From positions 449,167,204 to 449,231,203 of the forward strand of contig NC_085138.1 of NCBI RefSeq assembly GCF_035046485.1: DNA of 64,000 bases. The letters are read 5' to 3'. Below, in pieces: positions 21,240 through 31,170 of this stretch (position 1 is its first letter; each line of letters begins with the position of its first letter). Position numbers and translations under genes: made by a program. This DNA is from Aedes albopictus (lineage: Eukaryota; Arthropoda; Insecta; Diptera; Culicidae). The notes beneath the pieces were generated by a model. It was not told where the DNA came from, did not search any database, and saw only the letters and a list, made by a program, of their open reading frames with translations.

Positions 21240-21590
21240 AACGGCATAAAAAGAGGTTTAAGTGTAGCGCTGAGTCAACGATTTACCGCTATAACACTCG
21301 GTTTGCAACTGCAGTTCTCCAACGTCGTCACGCCTAACGCTCGCCAGATAACGCTCCACTTGATCCGCTCATCCTACTCTCTGCGCTCCATGCCTTCTGT
21401 GCCAACTGGTGTGCTTGCTAATCGCATCAACTTTGCAGGGTTGTTGTGCGGCATTACCACAACGTGTGCTGCCCACCGTATCCGTCCTGGATGTTGGGTT
21501 AACTATATAGTGATGCGAGCTCTCTTGCACGCCGCCAAAGATAACCCTCAACACTCGTCGCTCGAATACTCCAAGTGCTGGCAAATCCTT
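21240..21590 (-). pseudogene. LINE 3' fragment (C-terminal part of non-LTR ORF2)
   Basis: Read on the minus strand from 21590, the peptide starts LGVFERRVLRVIFGGVQ, a signature of the C-terminal region of many insect non-LTR retrotransposons. After frame changes it continues with DQVERYLASVRRDDV. The polymerase domain itself is absent, so this is a 5'-truncated copy. The overlapping plus-strand frame of 149 codons (21183-21632) is its antisense shadow. It is probably related to, but not the same subfamily as, the LINE at 31145-33745. Confidence 0.72.
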
Positions 21591-21639
21591 TTCGAGAATG
21601 GACTAAGCTTCATGTTCGTAGAACACCACTGACTTTGTA

Positions 21640-24060
21640 AGCGTCCTGTAGGTGGCGTGGTACTGGTACATTTGAGCCGAAGAGACAGTTTTTTAACCGC
21701 AGATTCTTTTGGAGCCCATAGTAGGTACGACTTCTAAAAATAAATATTCGAGTACAATAGTCAGAAGCATTTGACCATGTTGAGCTACTTGACCAATTTT
21801 GAGGCTAAAAGTCAGCTTTATGCAGAAAAATAATTTAAAAAATCGAAGGCTAAGGTTTTTGAAAAATTGAAATCATATTACATCTAACATATGTAGATCC
21901 GCGATGAATGTTACTCTCAGTGTATTTTTTCTAAAAGTCCTTCAAATATCCTCAAACATCTTCGAAGACATTGTTTCAATCCAACAAACCGTTTTGGAGT
22001 TACAATTTTTTCGTTATTTTTTCATGCGCCCTTTTCAAAAGTTAGGTAGAGAATATTGCAAAACAAATGACATGCAAAACATTTTCAGAGAAAAGTTCAA
22101 ATATGAGCAATGTTTCGTTTGAATTGAAAAAGGTCGCGTCTACGCGATTCGTGCGTCGACCTGGAAATGCTCAGAAGTAAACTAGAATTTTAAAAAAGTA
22201 AACAAAATACATGAAATTGTTTATAAAAAGACTAATGACGAAGACATCAAAATTGCCAAAAATACCCTGATTCGCCCTATCTCAATTCTTCTTCGAAAGC
22301 GAGTGGGATTACAGTCGAGTCTCCTATTAGACGCTGCCACCGACTTTCAGTGTTATCCCCTTACCCTAGAATAAAACTTATCTGAAATTCGACTCTCCAA
22401 GCCGTGTCAGCCCCTTCAAAATTCAATTTTGACGTGATCCCTAGCCCTTCCGTAGTCCAGGCCAAGCCGAGGTAAGTGCACGAGATTTATTTCATTGTCA
22501 GAGGTCACTGGTCCATGGTCGGTGTTATCGGACACTGAAATCGTGCAGCGCAGTAAAATTCCAACTTCGGTCCCCGGTGCGATGGTTGATAAGTGCACCA
22601 CCCGGGGCAGACAGTGAAATTAAACCTGTTCTAGTCTAGGTTCATATGCTGGTCGGTCGCGTCCGTGAACCCTTTTGTACCTAACTCTCGATAGGTTCGC
22701 GAGGAAAGCGCTGTGTGACTTTCGTATCCTTCTTTGTTATACATACTGTCTATTGGGGATCATGCCTAGCGTGGCTCAAAGTCACCTGATGACGCATTGT
22801 GGTGGCTTTCAGCACCTACCCCCAAGTATGGGGTTTCTATTCATTCGTGATAGAGAGAAATGTGAGGAAGTGGATGTTAATCAGAAGGTAAGTAAACACC
22901 TGCAGCTTGACGATAGAAAGTACTGCTGGCACATTCCACCAGAAGGCCATATTATGCAAATCTGCCAAACGAAGAAAAGTTTTCGTTCAATTTTTACTTA
23001 TTTTTCAGCCGTTGACAGACGATTATTCCGCATGAATGAATCAATTATTTACAACCTGTCCCATATTTCAGTGCAGAAAATATTTCTTGGTGTGGAATAA
23101 TGAAGCCGTACCAAGACTAAGACCGAGCATTCAAACTCTCTTTTGGCTATTCATTTATTTTTCTATTATCCCCACAAGTACAGTTAACAAGCAATCGATG
23201 AAAACTATGGAATTGAATGTTTGCCGTCATTCCATAAGTCCTCTCTTAAATCCCATCGATCCACCTACGAAAGGAAAACAATTGCATTGTGCGCTCACTA
23301 TTCATTGGAAAACACTGCCATTTTCTTTACCAACGTGCTTTATTAACGGAGCACGATCGAAAAAAACAATATTCGACACCGAGTGAAAGGAGATAAAAAA
23401 TGAAAAATATTTTTTAAATTTACATATTCAATAGCATTTCAGCGCCAACGAATGGCGTGGAAAAATAAGGTACTACTCAGCCATTAAACAGAAAAAAAAG
23501 ATCCATACCGAAGAAGCGGATTAGTAGTAAATTTGGCGGAAAAGCGAATGAAAACGAGATAAAAAAAAAGTTCCAATTCTAAACCGAATGAATGAAACTG
23601 CCATCGGCGACTATTCGATAGTTTGTTCAAGCGTGAACGAGACTTTGAATGCAAGTCCAATTGGGCGAAGCTGACTGGGGTCCAGATCTGGAAGACTGCA
23701 TTCTAATTGTCGGGCAGCAGACGGTGGCATTCCCTCTTTTTTTTATTAGAATGGTTTTCAATCGTATAGCTACCCCCTACCATGGAGCTGAACGAATTAA
23801 AAGGAAGCAACAAGCGGTAAACCAATTCAAACGATAGAGCACGGAGAGAGAATACCCAGCATCGGAACTGACGGTGCAAAACTAATTGAACGCTGGGAGA
23901 TTCAGCTGTGAAAAACCACGTGTATGGAAAATTAATTATCTATTAATTCGTGATACAGTTGGATTCAATGAATTGTTAAATTAGTTAGTTAGTTAGTGTT
24001 TTTTTTTTCTTTCGTTTAGTGCTATAAAATATGAAAGAACGACAAATTACAACGAAAAGC
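21640..24060. other. Complex sequence without a recognised gene
   Basis: About 2.4 kb. The stretch 22300-22900 has more balanced composition than its surroundings and ends a 141-codon plus-strand frame near CAGAAGGTAAGTAAAC (about 22883-22898), which looks like a splice donor. The peptide matches nothing I recognise. It could include host untranslated or exonic sequence, or a decayed element. I cannot decide. Confidence 0.3.
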
Positions 24061-24400
24061 ACACTAGTAGTTGCACCTTCGTGATTGACCAGAACAATCG
24101 AAGTTGAATAGAGAAGCTTGGAAGTAACTAATTGATTGATTTAGCTTTATTTGAGAGACTTTGGGACTAACTAACCATTCACAATGTGCATAACATTTGA
24201 AAGTCAGTAACGGCACCAGCCACGTCCTTACGATCATCGGAAAAGGGAAAGAATGTTTGTTCGACAACTGTTGCTACTAGAAACCGTGGAATCTACAGCA
24301 TCCCTACAGTTCTTTGGGAAGGAATATTTGTTAGTAGGACGGGGTAAGGCGTGAAAAAAGCGACTCCAGTTAAAACGTCTTGTAAAAAGTTTTTTTTTGT
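24061..24400 (-). repeat. SINE family C fragment
   Basis: Shared stretches with 4160-4560 include GTAACGGCACCAGCCACGTC (there AATAACGGCGCCGGCCAAGTC), TTGTTGCTACTAGA and GGTATTTGTTAG-like text, in the same orientation. The tRNA-like head is not present. Confidence 0.55.
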
Positions 24401-24991
24401 AGCTGAAAATAATGACTAAGTCAATCAAAAGTAGTATTTGGTAGCAGTATCTAGAGTTAAACGATTTTTTTCAATAGAAACAAATAAAAAATAAAAACAA
24501 AAAAAAACTATACAAGAAATATTTAGTTTTCGAAACATGTTATCATCATATGGAGATATCCGTCTCAATTAACAAAAAAAATCTAATCCATGAAAATATA
24601 CTTCGCTAAAAGTTCAGATTTAGATTCTACTATGATAAATCTGCCAAAAATATAAGCTGAATCATTGGATAACTTATCAAAATGTGATGGTAGAGAAGAT
24701 TGTTCAATGATTTACCTCCTATCTCAAACGTGTTTTACAGTTTTTGTTCTTCAGTAATTCAATTAGTACCCATGCAACACGCATGTCATGCAGGCGTAAC
24801 GGCAGCGCAAATTTTGGTTTGGTTTGAAGAGACCAGTAGATCTGGAGATCTCAACTGTTTATGGGGTCGAGCACTCGACCCCAGACGCAGACGAAATAAG
24901 CCTTTCTGTCCGAAGATAAGCAAAGCAAAAAGCTGCTCGCCATTTTCTAATTTTTCTTTAAAAGTTTTGCTTTTGCAAAAGTTAATAGTGA

Positions 24992-26240
24992 TACACCCTA
25001 AAACGAAAGTACACAGCGAATGAGTAACTTGCGAAAAGACAAAGGATTTTTCACTCATATTTTCGTACAACTGGATCAGCACAAAAAATGTGCTGATCCG
25101 GTGTTACACAAATTTGCGTGAATTTTCACACAAGTTTGCATGAAATCTTTTGTCTTTTCGATCGCTGCGTGAAAGTTACTCCTTGCTCTGTGTACATCGA
25201 TCTTTCCGTGTAGTGTTCAGGCATGGAATCCTCCTCAGAGCAAAACAAGAGAACAAAAAATCTGCTCCGCGCTCCCGCGTTCAAAGCTAGAGCGTTTTCT
25301 CTCGTTTTGTTTCAGCTTCCTGCTTGTAGCTTGTGACTCCGAAAAACGTGCGGATTGATTGCTCAAAAAAGTGCGTTTCCTCAAAATTGAGGCACTTTGT
25401 GTACGCCGGGAGTTAACATGAATATGTTTGTGATAACAAATCATTTATTAACAATTGCACAAGTATTTATATGTGCAATTATGACATACCACCCGATCGG
25501 CGAGCTCATACTGCGAACAACGCCATAAAAACAGTCCACCAACTTAAGGCGAAACTGGAAGCATTTCCTCACTTTTTGGTTTTTGATTTTTTATAAAATA
25601 ACGAAACAATATTTTCAAAATCGGTTTTCGTACACATGTTGAGGATAGGTCAAGGTATCTTCTGATTTTTTTTCGTTGTGGAAAAGGTTTTTCGTTTTTG
25701 CAGAAACCATTTTTGAATGAAATTTCACAAAAAATTGTTTTTGAAAAAATGGAAAACTTTTTCAACACGAAAAAAATTCTGAAGATACATTGATCCATAC
25801 TCTACATGTGTACGAAAACCGTTTTTGAAAATAATGCTTCGTTATTTTATAAAAAATCAAAAACTGAAAAAATGAGGAAATGCTTCCAGTTTCGCCTTAA
25901 CGGGTTCCTCAAAAATGAGGCACAAAAAAGTTACACTTTGTGTTGATTCAAGTGGCTTGAAGTTTCTCTTTGTCTCGCTCCCGTTCTCTCTTTGTGCATC
26001 GCTCCCGCACAAACGACTTCGGTACACGGAAAGATCGATGACAGAGCAAGGAGTAACTTTCACGCAGCGATCGAAAAGACAAAAGATTTCATGCAAACTT
26101 GTGTGAAATTTCACGCAAATTTGTGTAACACCGGATCAGCACATTTTTTGTGCTGATCCAGTCGTACGCCAATATGAGTGAAAAATCCTTTGTCTTTTCG
26201 CAAGTTACTCATTCGCTGTGTACTTTCATTTTAGGGTGTA
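24992..26240. mobile_element. Large inverted-repeat element, ~1.25 kb, with nested MITE
   Basis: Arms of about 220 bp (24992-25216 and 26021-26240) are close inverse copies, running from TACACCCTAAAACGAAAGTA to TCGATCTTTCCGTGTA. Each arm holds a hairpin, GGATCAGCAC with GTGCTGATCC. The centre includes TCTCTCGTTTTG and paired GAGGCAC/GTGCCTC motifs and is interrupted by a TTAA MITE at 25544-25900. A diverged partial copy of the centre, inverted, is at 34235-34770. No protein is evident. Confidence 0.78.
25544..25900. mobile_element. TTAA fold-back MITE (GGCGAAACTGGAAG family), copy 2
   Basis: TTAAGGCGAAACTGGAAGC begins at 25544 and its inverse ends in TTAA at 25900: 357 bp, against 355 bp for the copy at 17250-17604. 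The related sequence at 34.3 kb lacks it. Its halves are complementary, so a transcript would fold into a long hairpin. Confidence 0.9.
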
Positions 26241-26376
26241 GGAACGCACAAAGATAAAGAGAGCAAAAACGTTCATTTGAGGCACATTATGGGAGCAAAT
26301 AACAAGCCTGATAGTGTTTTTTTTTTTATTATTTTAAACTAGTGATTCAAGTTTATGGGGTTCTTCGAGAAAAGGT

Positions 26377-26600
26377 TGAAGGTCATAAGGCCGACGGTCA
26401 AAAGGTCGAAAGGACAGAAGGCCGAAGGGTCAAAAGTTCGAAGGGTAAAAAAGTCGAAAGATCGACTAGGCCAAAAGGTCTAAAATACAAGTGGTCAAAA
26501 GGTCGAAAGGTCGAAGTAAAAAAATAACTAGGACAAAAGGTCAGAAATACAAGTGGTCAAAAGGTCAAAATAAAAAAAAATGACTAGAATAAAATGATGA
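26377..26600 (+). repeat. GGTCAAAAGGTCGAAA-type simple repeat
   Basis: Irregular tandem units of about 8-9 bp (AAGGTCGAA, AAGGTCAAA). A complementary block of the same unit lies at 31075-31170 in opposite orientation, so the pair brackets the nested element block between them. The 61-codon Lys/Arg/Val-rich frame here is a by-product. Confidence 0.75.
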
Positions 26601-27235
26601 AAGAAAGAAGGTTGCATTCCGTCAATCATAATCAATATGAATATTTGGGTGGAATAGAAAGAAATGATCAAAACAAATAGAAACATTACGTATAAAGTAT
26701 CAAAAAAATTCAGTATTTATAATAAGTACATTTAACTAAAAAAAAAGAACGAAACGATGGAATCCACATCTTTTGATATTTAAATAAATCTTCGAAGTAA
26801 ATCTTTTTTGAAATATCAGTCAAAATAAAAATAATCGCTGTGATAGTATAACTCGAAAGTTCGACCGATCTTTAAGGGCAAAATATTATCAGCATTTATA
26901 TTACGCAAAAAGCGTAGAGAGCACGATGGGCGGACCAGGTGGTTCGTAACTTGGCGAACATCGGGCGTGACCGAGGATGGAGAACGGCAGCCACGAACCG
27001 TGTATTATGGTAAAATATTGTTGATACAGTTTTGTCTTGAATTTGATGTAATACAAAATAAATGAAATGAATGAAGTACGCCAAAAATTGTCATAAAACA
27101 TTACAATAAATAACATGTTTAAAAGAAGGCAAAATTATATAGGAAACCGTAATGGTAATTACGCATATAGCCGTGAGTATGTAACTCCAAATAACTACCG
27201 TTGTTCAAAAGGTTGTATGTTCTACCGTAAACTAG
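26601..27235. other. No recognised gene
   Basis: AT-rich stretch with no supported gene or element. Overlapping short minus-strand frames (62 and 71 codons) at 26896-27116 are not recognisable. Confidence 0.4.
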
Positions 27236-27497
27236 TACAGTAGACGTTCGGTCGGTGCAAGTGATATAACTGCAATGCTTTTTAACTGCAAGTCTGGTAA
27301 GTCCAACAAATGTGCAGTTATCGCACCGCTATCCGTCAAACCGGTGCGCCAAGTTAGCTCAAATGAACAGTTGAATGAATTCTACGTTCATTTAACGTCA
27401 ATTGACGGGTTGTTGATGCCTGTCTGACGTTGCACTTATCGAATTTTATTCGCTAAGTGAAACGTAAGCATGTTGCAGTTATCGAACGTCTACTGTA
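27236..27497. mobile_element. TA-flanked MITE, 262 bp (CAGTAGACGTTCG termini)
   Basis: TACAGTAGACGTTCG at the left and CGAACGTCTACTGTA at the right, with TA at each border. It is Tc1/mariner or pogo type by its CAGT start. The motif GCAGTTATCG occurs in both subterminal parts. Confidence 0.87.
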
Positions 27498-27904
27498 CCA
27501 GGTAAACTATTATACAAGCCCCAAACTAAAGGATCGATTCCCGTTCCGAACGGGAAATGTTGTCGAATTCCTGGTATACGAAATGGAACTCGATTGGCTC
27601 GGTATCAGAATTTAAAAGAGTACGTTTTATTTGCGAAGAGATACAACGATCTTAGTGGTTCGGCGACCTACATCGGACTGGCAGGGCAGGCCTGGCTATT
27701 CTATACGAGATATACATGTATAATAAGTACAGAGCGCAATAGAGGATACGAAAAGAGAACTAGTTGATGTCGCTCACCTATCCGATGGATAGATGATAAG
27801 AGAGGTTTATCGTGTTGTGGAGAGAATCTTGAGCTGATCGAACTACACTTAGGGTGATTCAAAATTAATCCTATTATTTGCAAATGGGTATAGCGTAACA
27901 TTGT
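27498..27904. other. No recognised gene
   Basis: A 66-codon minus-strand frame at 27701-27901 is the only notable open stretch and is not recognisable. Confidence 0.35.
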
Positions 27905-28264
27905 GTTTGTGCAATATACACGTTAAAACAATGGCATGTAAAGAAAGCCCTTTATTAACCCGTAGGCTACGGGGCTTACAACAAAATTTCAAACCGGTGC
28001 CAAAGACGCAAACATCAGTATTTTTCAATGAAATTCTGAAGTTCACTTCACTATTAGTTGTAAAGCATGTATCCGCAATAATCGGGACACAGAAGTACGG
28101 CAGTAACTCTGTACTGAATCAATAAAAATTGGCCAAAAGTTGTCTGAGAACTTTTTGATGTATGTTTATTATTTGTGCAAAATTTCATAAAATCGATGCA
28201 TTACTTTTAACTGTAGATAAGAAACAAACAGACGTGGTTTTTAAGATTTTGTACAATTATCACC

Positions 28265-29189
28265 TACAGGGGGTGGCCAAAATGTTTGGGATAGGCAACT
28301 TTTTTTCTCCCACAAGAAAATTCAACATGCTGTAACTTTTCATAGAGTGCATAAAAAAATCTCAAATTTTGACTGTTTATCAACCTGTTATATGTGCATC
28401 ATTGGTACAAATTTGGGCTCGATTTAATAGTTGTTCACGAAGTTAGAACCGTTCGGGTAAAACACTATTTTTAGACAACTCATTTTTGAGCTGTCATATC
28501 TCGGTAACCAGTGAACCGAATTGAATGATTTTTTTAACGTTTATCAACAACATATTGATACTTAATACAGCGTTATAAAATGAAATATTTTTTCACGGCG
28601 AATTAAGTTATACCGGGTTGAAATTTTTACCCATATAGAGGAAAATTAGTCAAATTTACAGTACCACATAAAAATTACTAAATGTGTTCTTCCTTTAAGC
28701 CAAATTGGCTCTAACATATCTGATTAAAGATAACTTGAGAACAGAAGTGGAAAATCTTTGGACATCAACACTAAAATTTATTGACATTGACGTAAAAAAT
28801 TACATTTTTTCGAAAAAAATCCAAAAAGTGTCTATCTATGATAACTTTTTTCAACGTTTAAAAAGTATTTACGTTTTAATAGTTTGTGAAGCATTTGTAT
28901 AGTGTTAGTGTACGATCAAAATTTCATTCAATTCGGTTCACTGGTTTCCGAGATATGACAGCTCAAAAATGAGTTGTCTAAAAAATAGTGTTTTAGCCGA
29001 ACGGTTCTAACTTTGCGAAAGATTAATCAATCGAGCCCAAATTTGTACCAATGATGCACATATAATAGGTTGACAAACAGTCAAAATTTGAGATTTTTTG
29101 ATGCACTCTATGAAAAGTTATAGCATGTTGAACTTTTTTGTGCGAGAAAAAAAAGTTGCCTATCCCAAACATTTTGGCCATCCCCTGTA
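28265..29189. mobile_element. TA fold-back MITE, 925 bp (CAGGGGGTGGCCAAAATG termini)
   Basis: TACAGGGGGTGGCCAAAATG at the left, CATTTTGGCCATCCCCTGTA at the right, and TA borders. The arms are complementary over roughly 280 bp each, sharing GCTGTCATATCTCGGTAACC and its inverse near the centre. The ends resemble Tc1/mariner-type elements. The frames inside are short and unrecognisable. Confidence 0.87.
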
Positions 29190-29920
29190 TTTTTATTCGC
29201 ATACTAGATGGTTCGTTTCCGCTACAATTCAAAGTTCTGTGAGGATAATTATGAAACTTCGTGAGCAGTTATGATACTTATAGAGACACTTTCTTGCAAA
29301 ATTTCATCAACTTTTATCAATTGGATTGAAAGTTACTGGTGTTGATAGGGGATAGTGTTAGTGAAAATGTTTCATGTTTTTTATGTGCGATGTTTGCCTT
29401 TTCATAACTTTTGAATGTCTCTGCCAATTTTCATGAAATTTTCACAGAAGGTAGTTGATTATGTGTATGATAATCCTGCAAAATTTGATGATTATTGGTG
29501 TAGTACTTTCAACAATACAATCGAAACAATAAGGGGGGCTCACTAATTGTTGTCTGAAGGTCTAAAATCACGGTCAGCCCCAATAAATGTTTCGACTATA
29601 AAATTGTTGATAGCGCATCGATTTTATTGAAATTTTGCCTATGCAAGTAAAGTAGATTGAGAGGTTTGTGTTCAAAATTTCAGCCATTTCCTTTATCAAA
29701 TTCGAAAGTTACAGCACTGACAAGCTAAACCAGGGGCTGTACAAAATTCAATTGCTCACGTTCTACTGTTTCATAGCTACAACAAAAAGTACTTCATCGA
29801 TTCACATGAAATTTTGCAGGCAAAATGAACCCATCTTAAGATATTATCAGGTGAAATTTGAACAATTTTAATATATCTATTGCCATATTTCTGTGTCCCG
29901 ATTATTGCGGATACAGGCTT

Positions 29921-30844
29921 TAGTTTCAGTTATGCTGGGAGCCACGAAAATTGGAGCCACGAGGACAGTTTTTTTCCGGTGGACGTCTGGGTCAGGAGGG
30001 GTAAAAATTGCATAACCTTCCTTTTAGCAAGGCCCCATTAGTTGGAATTCAAATGAATTCATCTGAAAAGTTGTTAGTTCTATGTATTATTGTATATTAC
30101 GTCAGGCCTGGGGGTTAAGAAGTATATAGGTGGTGTAGAACTTTTTCCAGCCCTCCAAAATATTTTCAATTTTGAGCCTAATTTCTATGCGCTTGTAAAA
30201 GATTTTGAGGCACGCAAGAAGTAGATTTTTCTGTCCTAAGGCAGATCTTAAGCATATTGAATTTAACTACAAGTAAAACTTGATGGTAACATACTGTTTT
30301 TGTTAGAAAAATCATGTTTTCCACGAAAGTAAGACGATTTTACAAGAAATTGCCTACTTTTAGGCGATAAATGCGGTATCTTTCGTGAAACATTAAACGT
30401 CTAAAAGTAGGCAAATTCTTGTAAAATCGTGTTACTTTCGTGAAAAACATGATTTTTCTAACGAAAACAGTATGTTACCATCAAGTTTGACTAATAGTTT
30501 AATTCAATATGCTTAAGACCTAGTTTAGGACAGAAAAATCTACTTCTTGCGTGCCTCAAAATAATTTTACAAGCGCATAGAAATTAGACTCAAAATTGAA
30601 AATATTTTAGAGGCCTGGAAAAAGTTCTACACCACCTATATACTTCTTAACCTCCAGGCCTGACGTAATATACAATAATACATAGAACTAACAACTTTTA
30701 AGATGAATTCATTTGAATTTCAACTAATGGGGCCTTGCTAAAAGGAAGGTTATGCAATTTTTACCCCTCCTGACCCAGACGTCCACCGGAATAAAACTGA
30801 CCTCATGGCTTCAATTTTTGTGGCTCCCGGCATAACTGAAACTA
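29921..30844. mobile_element. TA fold-back element with ~440-bp arms
   Basis: The element proper is 29923-30842, starting GTTTCAGTTATGCTGGGAGC and ending with its inverse, with TA at 29921-29922 and 30843-30844. The left arm of the host element shows the uninterrupted sequence (GTTGTAAAGC at about 28058-28067 when reversed), giving an empty site. Almost the whole element is one inverted repeat around a centre near 30370, so RNA from it would form a hairpin of several hundred base pairs. Confidence 0.9.
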
Positions 30845-31074
30845 CAACTAATAGTGAAGTGAACCTCAAAATTTCATTGAAAAATATAGATGTTTGCGTC
30901 TTTGGCAGCGGTTTGAAATTTTGTTGTAAGCCCCGTAGCCTACGGGTTAAATAACTGTGTAAGTGCTAAAAGAACACTAGGTTGAAAAGATGCAGAGTAA
31001 GTTGCAATGATAACGTTATGTACGAAAGAAGACGATAAAAAGGATTCAAGATTATTTTCGATCGTTTTTTTTTC

Positions 31075-31170
31075 ACAACCTTTCGACCTTTTGACTTTTT
31101 GTCCTAATCATTTTTTTATTTCAATCTTTTGATCCTTCGACCTTTTGACTTTCGATCTTTTGTCCTACAA
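31075..31170 (-). repeat. TTTCGACCTTTTGAC-type simple repeat
   Basis: Reverse-complement counterpart of 26377-26600, with units AACCTTTCGACCTTTTGAC and TTTTGTCCTA. It abuts the start of the LINE remnant. Confidence 0.7.

Larger units (their letters stand above)
27955..30950. mobile_element. TTAA inverted-repeat element (CCCGTAGGCTACGGGGC termini) with two nested insertions
   Basis: TTAACCCGTAGGCTACGGGG begins at 27955 and its inverse ends at 30950. The inverted arms extend about 150 bp (27955-28106, against 29885-29920 plus 30845-30950). piggyBac-like elements use TTAA and often start CCC, so this is a plausible nonautonomous member. Nested within it are a TA element at 28265-29189 and another at 29921-30844, the second cutting the right arm. 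The remaining interior (29190-29884) has no transposase I can recognise. Confidence 0.85.
27905..31010 (+). mobile_element. SINE family A split by a TTAA element
   Basis: The left part (27905-27954) ends AATGGCATGTAAAGAAAGCC. The right part (30951-31010) resumes ATAACTGTGTAAGTGC and then AGAACACTAGGTTGA, which is the next part of the family A consensus as seen at 16905-17163 and 19662-19905. The break falls exactly at the TTAA duplication of the element at 27955-30950. The tRNA head is missing. Confidence 0.78.

Noticed and set aside
21183..21632. 149-codon plus-strand frame with a signal-peptide-like start
   Set aside because: It is antisense to a recognisable LINE C-terminal fragment on the minus strand.
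22675..23386. Host gene exons from the 141- and 116-codon frames
   Set aside because: There is one plausible donor but no recognisable domain, no matching acceptor and frame pair, and overlapping alternatives, so it is left as unassigned sequence.
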